64,000 nt of DNA from Acidimicrobiia bacterium (GCA_020637365.1 JACJWE010000001.1:960001-1024000); one strand, 5' to 3'. Shown: positions 1 to 9,193, counted from the stretch's first letter. Notes: generated by a model not told the origin, from the letters alone. Program-made: numbers and translations.

Positions 1-104
1 CTCTGGTCGGTGTGCTGCCCGTGCTGGCGTGCCCGGGCCTGCGCGCGCGCCTTCTTGATCTGTTCGGCCCGATCGGGGCGCGCCTGGGTTTGTTCGGTAC
101 TCAC
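1..104 (-). CDS. N-terminus of an unidentified protein (partial, runs off window)
   Basis: A GTG start on the minus strand overlaps the stop codon of the DUF2271 gene by a GTGA-type overlap, as expected for translationally coupled genes. The visible 34 residues are hydrophilic and rich in Gln, Arg and Ala, with no signal peptide or motif. In other bacteria DUF2271 genes often sit beside PepSY-type or flavin-transfer membrane genes, but nothing here identifies this one. It is the downstream member of the same operon. Confidence 0.45.
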   Translation of the reverse strand, partial: MSTEQTQARPDRAEQIKKARAQARARQHGQHTDQ

Positions 105-817
105 GCCTTGAGTTCGATCGATGCGCTCACCAGCTCGCCGGAGTCCTCGCAGGTCACCGTCGCAGCTCCCGCGACCGTGATCGGTTGAGAGACGAGCGAA
201 TCCGGGCCATGTTCACGGGCAGACTCGATGTTGACGATGTAGTCGCCTGCTGGTAGGCCCGTTCCATCAGGGCCGGTCCAGGACACCGAATACGCGCCGG
301 GGGCCTGGGTGGCACTTGAAACAGCGGTGTAGTCGACGCCAGCGGTATTGACCTCTGAGTACCAGCTCGACAGGTCTGACAAGTACCGAGTGCCCTTGCT
401 GCTCTGCAAGAAATACACAGCGATGGTGTCGATCATCGCGCCCGAACTGTCCTCAACCCACACGGCGACATACGGGTTGGCCTGTTTGCCGCCCGATCCC
501 ATCTCGTAGGTGAAGTTGACGACCATCTCGGATGCGCCTGAGCCGCTTGCAGAGCTCGCCGCTGCGGTCGTGTCTGCTGTTCCGGTCACGGTGGTATCGC
601 TGCTCACCGCTGAAGCGCTACTCGCCGCGCTGTCCGAGCTAGCGGCGGTGTTCGTTGAGTCGGAGAGCTCACTTGAATCGCCACTGCTGCAGGCCGCCAA
701 GAAGGCGGCGGCGCTCGCTCCGACAGCGCCGAGCAGCACGGTTCGACGGCTGATGGCGTTGCCCTCTTCCAGGTGCTTCAAAAACCGTGATGTCGGGGCC
801 TGTTCTTGGTCGGGCAC
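101..817 (-). CDS. Tat-exported lipoprotein with DUF2271 domain
   Basis: Predicted 238-residue exported lipoprotein. I start it at the GTG at 817 because AGGAGA lies 6 nt upstream; the longer open frame has no such site. Residues about 22-46 hold a twin-arginine motif (SRRTVLL), a hydrophobic stretch and a lipobox ending FLAAC, so it should be folded, exported by Tat and lipid-anchored. A Ser/Thr/Ala-rich linker follows to about residue 105. The C-terminal half (YEMGSGGKQANPYVAVWVED onward) resembles the DUF2271 family of predicted periplasmic proteins. The function of that family is not established; association with PepSY and flavinylated electron-transfer genes is common. It lies between an EEP-family gene upstream and a coupled partial gene downstream on the same strand. 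Confidence 0.7.
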   Translation of the reverse strand: MPDQEQAPTSRFLKHLEEGNAISRRTVLLGAVGASAAAFLAACSSGDSSELSDSTNTAASSDSAASSASAVSSDTTVTGTADTTAAASSASGSGASEMVVNFTYEMGSGGKQANPYVAVWVEDSSGAMIDTIAVYFLQSSKGTRYLSDLSSWYSEVNTAGVDYTAVSSATQAPGAYSVSWTGPDGTGLPAGDYIVNIESAREHGPDSLVSQPITVAGAATVTCEDSGELVSASIELKA

Positions 818-894
818 GTACGTTCTCCTGGTCGTCGGCGTAGCGTTCTGCGGCGCGCATTGAACCTGTTCGTTGCTGAAGATCGGCTGAAAGA

Positions 895-1653
895 TTAGGG
901 CCTGGGGCTGACTCGGAGCCACAACAACCGGTGATCGCTGGCGTTCTGAGCAGCGAGCGTGCCGCTGGCCACAGGAGTGACACCGCGTCCAAAGAAGTGG
1001 TCGAGTGCAAAGCCAGCAGCTCCGCGAAAACAGGTGTCGGGTGGCTTGGATTCGGTAGCCAAGCGGCGTAAGCCAGCTTGGCTCATATCCGCCTGCAGGG
1101 CGCGACGACCTCGGCGAGTGACGGTGTTGAAATCGCCGCCGATGAGAACTGGGGACGGGTGGGCGCGCATCGAGCGTCCGAGTTCGATGAACTGTCGTCG
1201 CCTGAGAGCGAGCGGCAGCGTCGGGATCTCGGTGTGCACACTCGCGATCGTCCAAGACCGCCCTCCGATTGCGCAGCGAGCCTGGAGCGCTATTCGAGGA
1301 TGGCCGCTGACGACGGCCCGTCCGGGCAGCCGCACCACCTGCTCGTCGGTGAGCGGGTGGCGACTCAAGATTGCATTACCGAATGGGCGACCGGTGCGCG
1401 CGTGGACGCCCGAAGACGCATAGAGATGACGAAATCCAATCTGCTCGGCGAGGCTGGTAGCGCCGCGATCGTCGAGCTCTTGAGCAAAAAGGACGTCGAG
1501 GGAATCGAGTATGTCGGTGTTGCGCAAGACCTCCGCCGCTGCACCCACCGCTTCACCGAACTGAATGTTCCAGGTGCCGAACAGCACGCTGCCAGCGCTC
1601 GACGCGCCGTCATCAGGCTTGGAATGCCACGGCATGTCCTTGACCACGTCCAC
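895..1653 (-). CDS. Endonuclease/exonuclease/phosphatase (EEP) family protein
   Basis: 252-residue metal-dependent phosphoesterase of the EEP superfamily (DNase I-like fold). Visible motifs in order: TWNIQFG (metal-binding Asn), FAQELDD (catalytic Glu), VHTEIPTL, GGDFNTV (the Asp-Asn pair), LDHFFGRG and the C-terminal ASDHRLLW (the Asp-His pair). The set is complete, so an active enzyme is likely. The substrate cannot be read; members cleave DNA, phospholipids or other phosphodiesters. There is no signal peptide, so it is probably cytoplasmic. The GTG start is uncertain: an in-frame ATG lies six codons in. It is divergent from the membrane phosphodiesterase gene, with a 184-bp shared upstream region. 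Confidence 0.8.
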   Translation of the reverse strand: MDVVKDMPWHSKPDDGASSAGSVLFGTWNIQFGEAVGAAAEVLRNTDILDSLDVLFAQELDDRGATSLAEQIGFRHLYASSGVHARTGRPFGNAILSRHPLTDEQVVRLPGRAVVSGHPRIALQARCAIGGRSWTIASVHTEIPTLPLALRRRQFIELGRSMRAHPSPVLIGGDFNTVTRRGRRALQADMSQAGLRRLATESKPPDTCFRGAAGFALDHFFGRGVTPVASGTLAAQNASDHRLLWLRVSPRP

Positions 1654-1837
1654 GTCCTCGGTTCATGCGACGGAGGTCATCGCAACCGGCGAAGACCAGG
1701 GTATCCTCGAGCTCTGTGAAGGACTTCGAATCGATCGATGCGCCGTGCGACGTGGCGTGGAACGTGCGGCGTGACCGAGCGGACTGTGGCGGGGCGAGGG
1801 CGTCCGCTCCCCACCTCGCCCGCGTCCGGAGCGTCTC

Positions 1838-4066
1838 GTGACCAAAGGCAAATCGATGAAGTCGGAGGGACGCAGCTGTGGCGCTCCAAGGGCGGCCACG
1901 TCGCACCAAGAATGTGGGGCATCGGGGTCGTCGAAATCTGGGGCGATCTCGTCGACAGGTCGGCAGTCGCGCCTCGCCCGAGGCCTCCTCATCCAACTGA
2001 TTGGATTTGCCAGTCTGGCTCTGGCGGTTGTGATCCTGCCCGGCATCTCGGCGCACGGTTGGGTCGCCATTCTGCTCGCCCAAGGGATCATCGTCGCGCT
2101 CAATGCAGTGCTCTGGCCGGTCCTGGTCAGCCGGGCCACCGTGCTGTTGGTGTGGACTGCAGGGCTGGCCGCATTGGGCTTCAATGCCGCAGCCCTCATG
2201 CTCGCCTCCCATGTAATCGCTGGATTCTCGGTGGACACCTGGTGGAATGCCCTTGGAGCCTCGCTGATCGTGACCGCAGCGTCGGCTGGAACCGCCGCCT
2301 CGCTAGCGATCGACGATGAAGATGTGTATCGCCGCAACCTGATCCGGAAGATGGCAAAACGGGCGCACGGCCACGCTGTCGAGAGTGATGAGCCGGGACT
2401 GATCATGATCCAGATCGACGGACTTGGTATTCCCGTCCTCGAGCATGCTCTGACGTCGGGTCACATGCCGAACCTCGCATCCTGGCTGCGTTCGGGCAGC
2501 CACCAACTTCACGAGTGGGAATGCGACCTGTCATCTCAGACCGGCGCATCTCAGGCCGGAATTTTGCACGGCGACAATCACAATATGCCTGCGTTTCGGT
2601 GGCTCGACAAACAGACCGGGCACGTGGTGACGACCAACCGGCCTCGAGATGCCGCGGCGATCGAAGCGAGCCGGCAGGAAGGGCGCGGCTTGTTGGTCGG
2701 CGGGGTGTCTCGGTCGAATGTGTTTACCGGTGGCAGCGACGACTCGATGTTCACCTTCAGCACGATCCTCACCGGATTTAGTCCACTCCGCCGGGGGTTG
2801 GAAGGCTTTTTCGCTGATCCGTACGCGATGAGCCGGGCGGTTGTCCTGTCGCTCGACGATATTGCTCGAGAGATCGCCGCGTCGTGGCGCGCACGACGGC
2901 GCCGTGTCGAACCACGGTTGAGGCGGGGTGGCGTCTACCCCATAGCGAGGGCGGCCACGACGGTCATGCTTCGTGACATCACGATCGCAACGTTGATCGC
3001 CGACATCTACCGCGGCGTTCCGATCGCGTATGTCGACCTGGTTGGTTATGACGAGGTCGCTCACCATTCAGGCGTGCTGGCTCCCGATGCGCTCGAGGTT
3101 CTCTACAAGATCGACCGCCAGCTCGGCCGGGTCCGCTCAGCAGCAGACGATGGCCCCCGTCCTTACCGCATGGTGGTGCTTTCCGACCACGGTCAAAGTC
3201 AGGGCGCAACATTTCGTCAGCGATATGGGTCGGGTCTGGCCGATGTCGTCAAGGGTCTGATGAACGGCGACAGCAATATCGCCGAGCCCCAGATGCCCTC
3301 CGAGGGGCTGGGAAATATCAACGGCGCTCTAACAGACGTGATCAATGACCCGCAGAGTCGCACTGGCCGATTGGCTGGTCGCCTGCTCAACAAACGTGTG
3401 TCAGACGGTGAGCTGAACCTGGGTGCCCACCGGCGGGAATTCAGCGTCGGTCCCGATCAAGACGCTGTGGTGCTGGCATCTGGCAACCTCGGCTTGATTT
3501 CGTTTCCCGATCTCACTGGCCGCGCTTCGCTGGAGCTCATTACTCGGCGACACCCGCAACTGATCCAAGGGCTCGTGCGACATCCCGGTGTCGGTTTTGT
3601 GTTGGTCTCATCGGAGGCGGGTGGTGGTATGGCGATCGGTGCTGACGGCGTCTGCTATCTCGACGACGGCACGGTCGACGGCGCCAATCCCCTCGCAGGC
3701 TTTGGTCCCAACGTGCTCGAACACCTGCGGCGTACCCACAGCTTCGACAATGCACCCGACATTTTGGTGAACAGCTTCTTTGACGGCGACCTCAATGAGG
3801 GTTGCGCTTTCGAAGAGCTCATTGGCTTTCACGGCGGGCTTGGGGGCTGGCAGTCGCGCCCGTTCCTGCTGGTTCCTTCGGAGTTGCCTCTGCCTGCTGA
3901 TCCCATCGTGGGCGCCGCATCGGTCAACGAAGTCTTTCGAAGCTGGAGGAGCGCTCCACAACATCCCAAGGATCCGGGCGACGCTGGCCGCTCGAACGCT
4001 TCGGTCCCTCAGAGTCGGCTCGATTACACAGACAATCCCGAACACCCAGACCCCGTCGGAAGGTAA
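1838..4066 (+). CDS. Holin-like membrane domain fused to a type I phosphodiesterase/nucleotide pyrophosphatase domain
   Basis: 742 residues. After a polar N-terminus of about 45 residues come about four hydrophobic segments (roughly residues 48-160) resembling the four-helix phage holin superfamily IV/DUF membrane modules. The rest is an alkaline-phosphatase-superfamily phosphodiesterase. Metal-ligand motifs are visible: IQIDGLG, the nucleophile region SSQTGASQAGILHG, YVDLVGYDEVAHHSG, VVLSDHGQSQG and IGFHGGLGG. Proteins of this two-part layout are known in actinobacteria, but their substrate is not established. The active site probably faces the cytoplasm or is membrane-proximal. GTG start with GGAG 7 nt upstream; an in-frame ATG is six codons in. 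The DUF1801 gene follows after 3 bp, so the two form an operon. Confidence 0.75.
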   Translation: MTKGKSMKSEGRSCGAPRAATSHQECGASGSSKSGAISSTGRQSRLARGLLIQLIGFASLALAVVILPGISAHGWVAILLAQGIIVALNAVLWPVLVSRATVLLVWTAGLAALGFNAAALMLASHVIAGFSVDTWWNALGASLIVTAASAGTAASLAIDDEDVYRRNLIRKMAKRAHGHAVESDEPGLIMIQIDGLGIPVLEHALTSGHMPNLASWLRSGSHQLHEWECDLSSQTGASQAGILHGDNHNMPAFRWLDKQTGHVVTTNRPRDAAAIEASRQEGRGLLVGGVSRSNVFTGGSDDSMFTFSTILTGFSPLRRGLEGFFADPYAMSRAVVLSLDDIAREIAASWRARRRRVEPRLRRGGVYPIARAATTVMLRDITIATLIADIYRGVPIAYVDLVGYDEVAHHSGVLAPDALEVLYKIDRQLGRVRSAADDGPRPYRMVVLSDHGQSQGATFRQRYGSGLADVVKGLMNGDSNIAEPQMPSEGLGNINGALTDVINDPQSRTGRLAGRLLNKRVSDGELNLGAHRREFSVGPDQDAVVLASGNLGLISFPDLTGRASLELITRRHPQLIQGLVRHPGVGFVLVSSEAGGGMAIGADGVCYLDDGTVDGANPLAGFGPNVLEHLRRTHSFDNAPDILVNSFFDGDLNEGCAFEELIGFHGGLGGWQSRPFLLVPSELPLPADPIVGAASVNEVFRSWRSAPQHPKDPGDAGRSNASVPQSRLDYTDNPEHPDPVGR

Positions 4067-4069
4067 GCA

Positions 4070-4493
4070 ATGGACGATGAGAAGCACGCTCAGGTGACTC
4101 TGCTTTCAGGCGGTAACCCGCAGATCCCAAAAGGTGATGGTCCGGGTCCCGTCGAGGCCTACATCGCTGCAATGCCGGGTTGGAAAGGCGAGATCGGTCG
4201 CCACCTCGACCGGCTCATCGCCGAGGCCGTACCCGATGCGGCCGCGCGGTGCGATGGAATTCGCCCTTTTTGGCGTGGACGGCGATGGCTGGTTTCTGAG
4301 CTTTCACTGCTTCAACAAGTATGTGAAGGTGACCTGGCTCAACGGGGCAGAGCTCGACCCTCCGCCTCCGATCGCAGCGGCGCAGGAGGGTGTTCGCTAC
4401 CTCCACCTGACCGAGAACGATCCGATCGACGACGACCAAATTCGATTGTGGCTCACCCAGGCGGTCAACCTACCGGGCTCCCCCATCTTCTAA
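4070..4493 (+). pseudogene. DUF1801 domain protein, two frameshifts
   Basis: Small cytoplasmic DUF1801/YdhG-like protein of unknown biochemical role. The first part (VEAYIAAMPGWKGEIGRHLD ... EAVPDAA) is in one frame, a short AVRWNSPF piece in a second, and FGVDGDGWFLSFHCF ... to the stop in the third. The family runs continuously through these blocks. One base missing in the GC-rich stretch at about 4240-4248 and one missing T in the run at 4267-4271 restore a complete protein of about 141 residues. Either the gene is freshly broken or, more likely given similar breaks elsewhere, the consensus has two indels. It starts 3 bp after the phosphodiesterase gene. Confidence 0.75.
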
Positions 4494-4680
4494 ATCACGC
4501 GTGCTGCGCAGCGTTGCTGAGGGGACCTGTGCGTCAGCAGAGCTTGTCTCTTCCACCAATTGACACAGAACCGATGGTTCACCGAGCCGCGGCGACCTCG
4601 GGGGCGAGGGGTTCGGACTTGATCCGGATGGGATCATCGGCTCGGGCAGCTCGTTGACGCGGCTTCGATGGCGGGCATTG

Positions 4681-5502
4681 CTAGATGCCGAATTGTTGGC
4701 GGGTGGCGGCGATGTATTCCTCGTCGGTCTTGCCGTCTCGGCTGTTGAAGAAGTCGGCGGCGTTGCCGGCGAGGTAGCGGAGCTTGTCGGTGCCGTCGGT
4801 GGCGGCTCGATGGATGACCTCGGCGACCGCCGATGGCGGTGAGGCGGCGGTCGGGTTCTCCTGGCGTTGGGCGATGGCGTGATTGATGGCGTCCATCATC
4901 GTCCGGTACTCGGCGAGGTCGGGGTCGTCGTGGAAGTCGAGCGAGCTTCTCCAGAACTCGGTGTCGATGCTTCCGGGTTGGATGATCTTTACTCGGATGC
5001 CGATCCCGCCGAGTTCGAAACCGAGCGCTTCGCTGGCTCCTTCGAGCCCGAACTTGGTGGCGTGGTAGAGCGAATTGAACGGGAACGTCATCTGGCCGGC
5101 GACCGAGGAAAGGTTGACGATCACACCCTCGCCTTGCTGGCGCATGGTCGGCAGCACCGCTCGGGTGACATCGAGCACCCCGAGGAGGTTGGTATCGATC
5201 TGGCGGACCATGGCCGCCCGCGGGATGGCTTCGAGTGGGCCGAACGTGTCGTAACCGGCGTTGTTGACCAGCACGTCGATGCCGCCGAACCGGTCCAGCG
5301 CGGCCTGGACCCCAGTGTCGATGGACTCGAGGTCGGTGACATCGAGCCGGGCCACGAGGGTGTTGTCGAGCTGGCGGAGGTCGGAATCGTCCGGGGTTCG
5401 CATCGTGGCGACAACGTTCCAGCCGTACTGGTGGAAGTGCTCGGCGGTGGCATGGCCGATGCCGCTGCTGGCTCCGGTGATGAGGACGGTCTTCGCGGTC
5501 AT
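4681..5502 (-). CDS. Short-chain dehydrogenase/reductase (SDR)
   Basis: 273-residue classical SDR. The Rossmann motif TGASSGIG is near residue 10, NNAG near residue 85, and the catalytic Ser (LSSVAG) and YHATK (Tyr/Lys) are near residues 133 and 147. It should oxidise or reduce a carbonyl/alcohol with NAD(P)(H) in the cytoplasm; the substrate is unknown. An Arg in the MRTP segment after the second strand slightly favours NADP (inference). It is the second gene of a two-gene minus-strand operon, 36 bp after the PPOX flavoprotein gene. An AraC regulator is transcribed divergently, a common arrangement in which the AraC protein controls the oxidoreductases. Confidence 0.9.
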   Translation of the reverse strand: MTAKTVLITGASSGIGHATAEHFHQYGWNVVATMRTPDDSDLRQLDNTLVARLDVTDLESIDTGVQAALDRFGGIDVLVNNAGYDTFGPLEAIPRAAMVRQIDTNLLGVLDVTRAVLPTMRQQGEGVIVNLSSVAGQMTFPFNSLYHATKFGLEGASEALGFELGGIGIRVKIIQPGSIDTEFWRSSLDFHDDPDLAEYRTMMDAINHAIAQRQENPTAASPPSAVAEVIHRAATDGTDKLRYLAGNAADFFNSRDGKTDEEYIAATRQQFGI

Positions 5503-5538
5503 CGGGTCTCTCGCTCCGTGTCGTTGTCGGGTCGGGGT

Positions 5539-6036
5539 TCAGTGGTCTTCGAAGAGCTCGGGCGGGAACCCGCCGGTGCTGATGGGTCCCCACCGCGTCG
5601 GGTGGATGCGGATGACCGACTTGCCCTGATCGGCCATGGCCCGGCGGTACTCGTCCCAGTCGGGGTGCTCACCGCTGATGTAGCGGTAGTACTCGACCAG
5701 GACATCGGCGGCGTCGGGCATGTCGATCACCTCGGCATCGCCGTCGATCTGGATCCACGCCGAATGGAACCCGTCGCCCATCACCACCACCGAGACAGCG
5801 GGATTGCGTCGGGCGTTGTTGGCCTTGGCTCGTCGCGGGTAGGTCGAGATCAACAGATCACCTGTGGCGGTGATGGTCCCGGTCACGAGGCTCATCTGTG
5901 CCCGGCCGTCTCGACGGGTCGTGGAGAGCACGAAGGCGTGCTTGTCGGCGGCGAATTCGATCAGGCCGTCGAGGTCGACGGTGTCGGCGGTGGCGATGTG
6001 CTGTGCTCTCGGGTCGTCTCGGGGGATCTTCTTCAT
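5539..6036 (-). CDS. PPOX-class (probably F420-dependent) flavin/deazaflavin oxidoreductase
   Basis: 165-residue split-barrel protein of the pyridoxamine 5'-phosphate oxidase superfamily. The core is AFVLSTTRRDGRAQMSLVTG, then ISTYPRRAKANNARRNPAVS and VIRIHPTRWGPISTGGFPP, a pattern typical of actinobacterial PPOX-class F420-dependent enzymes. Cofactor choice (F420 versus FMN) is inferred from family resemblance. I chose the ATG at 6036 because AAGGA lies 9 nt upstream; the open frame extends 11 codons further without a better site. First gene of the operon with the SDR, divergent from the AraC gene. Confidence 0.8.
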   Translation of the reverse strand: MKKIPRDDPRAQHIATADTVDLDGLIEFAADKHAFVLSTTRRDGRAQMSLVTGTITATGDLLISTYPRRAKANNARRNPAVSVVVMGDGFHSAWIQIDGDAEVIDMPDAADVLVEYYRYISGEHPDWDEYRRAMADQGKSVIRIHPTRWGPISTGGFPPELFEDH

Positions 6037-6173
6037 GAGGTCAATCCTTGGGTTGGCGCTGCATCGCACGCTACGACAGGCCCGTCGCCACGGCTTCCAC
6101 GATTCGATCGGATTCTTGCTCGATCCAATCGCTCCTGTTCGACGAACGCGACTCTCGGCCTAGTGTTCTGCCC
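6037..6173. promoter_or_regulatory. Divergent promoter region, PPOX-SDR operon / araC-type gene
   Basis: 137-bp region between the oppositely oriented PPOX-SDR operon and the AraC-family gene. It must carry both promoters and is the likely binding region of the AraC protein. I could not single out convincing -35/-10 pairs or operator repeats by eye. Confidence 0.45.
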
Positions 6174-7061
6174 ATGGAAGACATCCGGCGCCTGGTCGCG
6201 ACCCGCGCACCACACCATGGCCTGTTCCCGACCCGTCTCGACGGCGTCACGCTCTACCGAAAGGCGACACCAAGCCCGCGACAACCGGCGGTCATGCCAC
6301 CACTGGTCAACATCGTGGTCCAGGGCACCAAGTACGCCTACCTCGACGCCACCACCTACCGCTACGGAGCCGGCAGCTACATCTGCGCCCCGACCACCCT
6401 GCCGATCGAATCCGAAGCACCCAACGCCAGCGAGGAACAGCCCATCCTCGGCATCCAGATCATGCTCAACACCAGAGCTATCACCGAACTACTCGTCGAC
6501 CTCAACGACCACAGGCCGCCACGCAGACCCAGCCCCACCGAAGGCCCCGAACTCGCCCCAACCGTCGTCGAGTGGGACGACACCTTCACCACCACACTCC
6601 ACCAGCTGCTCGTCCTCCTCGACGACGACGCCCGCCGACGAGCCCTCGGCCGCGGCCGACTCCGCGAGCTGCTCTACCTCATCCTCACCGGACCAGCCGG
6701 CCCACCGCTGTGGCACACCATCGGCCAGTCCCACGACCTCAACCACACCATCAGCTTCATCCGCGACCACCTCGACCAGCCGCTCGCAATCGACGACCTC
6801 GCCCAACATGCCAGCATGAGCCGACCCGTCTTCGATCGCCGATTCCGACGCGCCACCAGCTACGCCCCGCTCCAATTCATCAAAGCGCTCCGCCTCAACG
6901 CCGCCGCCACACTCATCACCCAGGGCAGCGACATCACCACCGCCGCCTACACGGTCGGCTACGCCAGCTCTGCCCAATTCAGCCGCGACTTCAAACGACA
7001 CTACGGCCAACCCCCCAAACAATGGAGCCGCACCGCCGACGCCCGCGAACCAACCCCCTGA
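6174..7061 (+). CDS. AraC-family transcriptional regulator
   Basis: 295 residues. The N-terminal 180 residues look like the AraC_N (AraC-type ligand-binding/dimerisation) region (TLYRKATPSPRQPAVMPPL, then PLVNIVVQGTKYAYLD). The C-terminal 100 residues hold two helix-turn-helix units: QPLAIDDLAQHASMSRPVFD with RRFRRATSYAPLQFIKALRL, and GSDITTAAYTVGYASSAQFS with RDFKRHYGQPPKQW. The layout suggests a ligand-responsive activator of the divergent PPOX-SDR operon; the ligand is unknown. Start at the ATG at 6174: upstream in-frame codons encode residues with no family similarity. Third positions are strongly C-rich, like the neighbouring drr operon. Confidence 0.88.
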   Translation: MEDIRRLVATRAPHHGLFPTRLDGVTLYRKATPSPRQPAVMPPLVNIVVQGTKYAYLDATTYRYGAGSYICAPTTLPIESEAPNASEEQPILGIQIMLNTRAITELLVDLNDHRPPRRPSPTEGPELAPTVVEWDDTFTTTLHQLLVLLDDDARRRALGRGRLRELLYLILTGPAGPPLWHTIGQSHDLNHTISFIRDHLDQPLAIDDLAQHASMSRPVFDRRFRRATSYAPLQFIKALRLNAAATLITQGSDITTAAYTVGYASSAQFSRDFKRHYGQPPKQWSRTADAREPTP

Positions 7062-7403
7062 CCCCAACGACCAGCGCAGCCGGAACCACGCCGAACCGAG
7101 GCGGCACAGCCAGCAGATCCACACGGCGGTCGGAGGCAGCAGCCGACACCGAATCGAGGCGCGCACACCGGCACGCAGGGCGAACCGACCCGTTCTGTGA
7201 TATGAACGCCCACGGCCGTCGCACCCCGCCTGACCAGGCGAGACAGAGACTCCCTGGGGTTTCGATGGTGTCGGAGGGGGGAGTACAACCCTTAACCCAC
7301 GCCACCGGAGCGACTGGGCCGCACTGCCGTCTGCCGCCTGACCAGCGAGAACCGATGGCAAGGTGGGTGGTGAACGGACGTACTGTCTGTTAAGCTGGAC
7401 ACT
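7062..7403. other. Intergenic region, araC-type gene to drrA-type gene
   Basis: 342 bp with no credible gene. Near its end a -10-like TAAGCT (7391-7396) lies 7 nt before the ATG of the ABC gene, with a weak TGGTGA 17 nt upstream. This suggests a leaderless transcript. A short inverted repeat, GACA-CTA-TGTC, spans the start codon (about 7398-7408) and could be an operator for the TetR protein encoded third in the operon; this is tentative. Confidence 0.4.
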
Positions 7404-8369
7404 ATGTCTAGAATGAACTCAGTGATCGAGGCAGCTGGTCTGACCAAGCGCTTCGGTGACGTCGTGGCAGCCGATGGGGTGACGTTCTCCATCGGCCGTG
7501 GTCAGGTTCTTGGGCTCCTCGGCCCGAACGGTGCTGGCAAGACGACCGCGGTGAAGATGCTCACGACGTTGCTGTCGATCGACTCCGGCTCGGCCCGTAT
7601 CGCGGGGTTCGACGTCGCCCGCGACCCCGAGTCGGTTCGCCAGGTGATCGGCCTTGCCGGTCAGGCGGCAGCCGTGGACGAGAAGCTGACCGCTCGGGAG
7701 AACCTGGAGCTGTTCGCCCGTCTCTACAAGCTGCCTCGCAACCGCCGCAGATCCCGCATCAACGAGCTCATCGACCGGTTCGACATGGGCTCGTTCGCCG
7801 ATCGCCCGGCCGCCACGTACTCGGGCGGTCAACGCCGGCGGCTGGACATCGTGGCGGCACTCGTTGCCGAGCCCTTGGCGCTGTTTCTCGATGAGCCCAC
7901 GACCGGTCTCGACCCTCGCGGCCGCGCCGAGGTCTGGGACTCAGTTCGCGCCCTCGCGGCAGCGGGGACAGCGATTCTGTTGACGACCCAGTACCTCGAC
8001 GAAGCCGATCGGCTCGCCGACCACATCGTGGTCATCGACCAGGGTCGCACCGTCGCCACCGGCACCCCGGTCGAGCTCAAGGCCGAGGTGGGTCGCGACA
8101 TCCTGGAGATTCATGTCCCGACTGATGGCGACTTCGCCAGAGCCCGCGAGCTGACGGCCGCCGTTCCGGGAGCGTCGGTCAACGCGGATCGCCGTCAGGT
8201 CGATGTGCCCATCACCGAAGGCGCCGAACAATCACTGAGGCTGCTGCGCACGCTTGAGGAGTCAGGCGTCCGCATCGATGACTTCCAGCTCCGCCAGCCG
8301 ACCCTCGACGATACCTTCCTTGCCCTCACCGGCTCGCCCACCAAACCACTCGAAGAGGTCCAGCCATGA
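7404..8369 (+). CDS. ABC transporter ATP-binding protein, DrrA-like drug exporter
   Basis: 321 residues, the usual length for the daunorubicin-resistance DrrA family. Walker A is GLLGPNGAGKTT (about residues 38-49), the Q-loop region is IGLAGQAAAVDEKLTAREN, the signature YSGGQRRRLD, Walker B LALFLDEPTTGLDP, and the switch His is replaced by Gln in LLTTQYLDEADRL, as is normal for this family. The C-terminal DrrA extension ends in QLRQPTLDDTFLALTG. It powers export through the coupled membrane protein. Substrates of this family are often hydrophobic drugs; the substrate here is unknown. The stop overlaps the permease start by 4 bp. The cytoplasmic ATPase, permease and TetR regulator form one operon. 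Confidence 0.9.
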   Translation: MSRMNSVIEAAGLTKRFGDVVAADGVTFSIGRGQVLGLLGPNGAGKTTAVKMLTTLLSIDSGSARIAGFDVARDPESVRQVIGLAGQAAAVDEKLTARENLELFARLYKLPRNRRRSRINELIDRFDMGSFADRPAATYSGGQRRRLDIVAALVAEPLALFLDEPTTGLDPRGRAEVWDSVRALAAAGTAILLTTQYLDEADRLADHIVVIDQGRTVATGTPVELKAEVGRDILEIHVPTDGDFARARELTAAVPGASVNADRRQVDVPITEGAEQSLRLLRTLEESGVRIDDFQLRQPTLDDTFLALTGSPTKPLEEVQP

Positions 8370-9193
8370 CCGCCACCGCACAACCCACCACCGCAGAACC
8401 CGCCATTGCGGCCGACGTCTCCGCGCTCGGCCGACTCCGGCGGAGCACCGAGGACACGGCCACGATGTTGTGGCGCGACATGATCCGCACCGCCCGCCAG
8501 CCAGAGATGCTCGTCTTCGCCGTGGTCATGGGGGTGTTCTTCCTCGTGCTGTTCAACTACGTGTTCGGCGGCGCGATCGGCATGGGAGCCGGCGTCGACT
8601 ACCTCCAATTCCTCGTCCCCGGCGTCTTCGTCATCACCGCCCTCCAAGGCGCACAACAAACCAGCATGGGCTTCGCCGCCGATCTCGCCGAAGGGGTGAC
8701 CGACCGGTTCCGCTCACTGCCGATGAGCCAGGTCGCAGTGATCGCCGGCCGCACAATCGCCGACGCAGTCCGCAACCTCATCGGGCTCATCCTCGTCGCC
8801 CTGCTCGCCCTCGTCATGGGCTACCGATTCGACTCCGCCGCCGGTGCCGTCGCCGCCATCGCCCTCACCACCGCCATCGGGTTCAGCTTCTCATGGCTCG
8901 GCGCCGCCATTGCCGCCAAGGTCCGACAACCAGACATGGTCGGGATGCTCTCGATGTTCTGGCTCTTCCCCCTCATGCTGGCCAGCACCGCCTTCACCCC
9001 CGCCGACTCGATGCCCGGATGGCTGCAACCCTTCGCCACCTACCAGCCGATCTCGGTAGCCGCCGACGCCGTGCGCGGTCTGTGTGAGGGCACACCAGCC
9101 ACCACAGACCTCACCCTGGCCGCCGCCTGGACGATCGGCCTCCTCGTGGTCTTCGTGCCCGTCTCGGTCCGCCTCTACCAACAGAGCCCGTGA
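8366..9193 (+). CDS. ABC-2 type transporter permease, DrrB-like
   Basis: 275 residues with about six hydrophobic segments, starting after an amphipathic N-terminus of about 45 residues. The family motif region FLVPGVFVITALQGAQQTSM and the late-membrane segment STAFTPADSMPGWLQPFATY with QPISVAADAVRGL are typical of DrrB/ABC-2 exporters. It overlaps the ATPase by ATGA and is itself overlapped by the TetR start, so the three genes are translationally coupled. It should form a dimeric channel in the cytoplasmic membrane with the ATPase for export of an unknown compound. Confidence 0.9.
   Translation: MTATAQPTTAEPAIAADVSALGRLRRSTEDTATMLWRDMIRTARQPEMLVFAVVMGVFFLVLFNYVFGGAIGMGAGVDYLQFLVPGVFVITALQGAQQTSMGFAADLAEGVTDRFRSLPMSQVAVIAGRTIADAVRNLIGLILVALLALVMGYRFDSAAGAVAAIALTTAIGFSFSWLGAAIAAKVRQPDMVGMLSMFWLFPLMLASTAFTPADSMPGWLQPFATYQPISVAADAVRGLCEGTPATTDLTLAAAWTIGLLVVFVPVSVRLYQQSP

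Noticed and set aside
4867..6819. 650-codon plus-strand open frame
   Set aside because: Runs antisense to the SDR and PPOX genes and then out of frame through the AraC gene, all of which are recognisable proteins.
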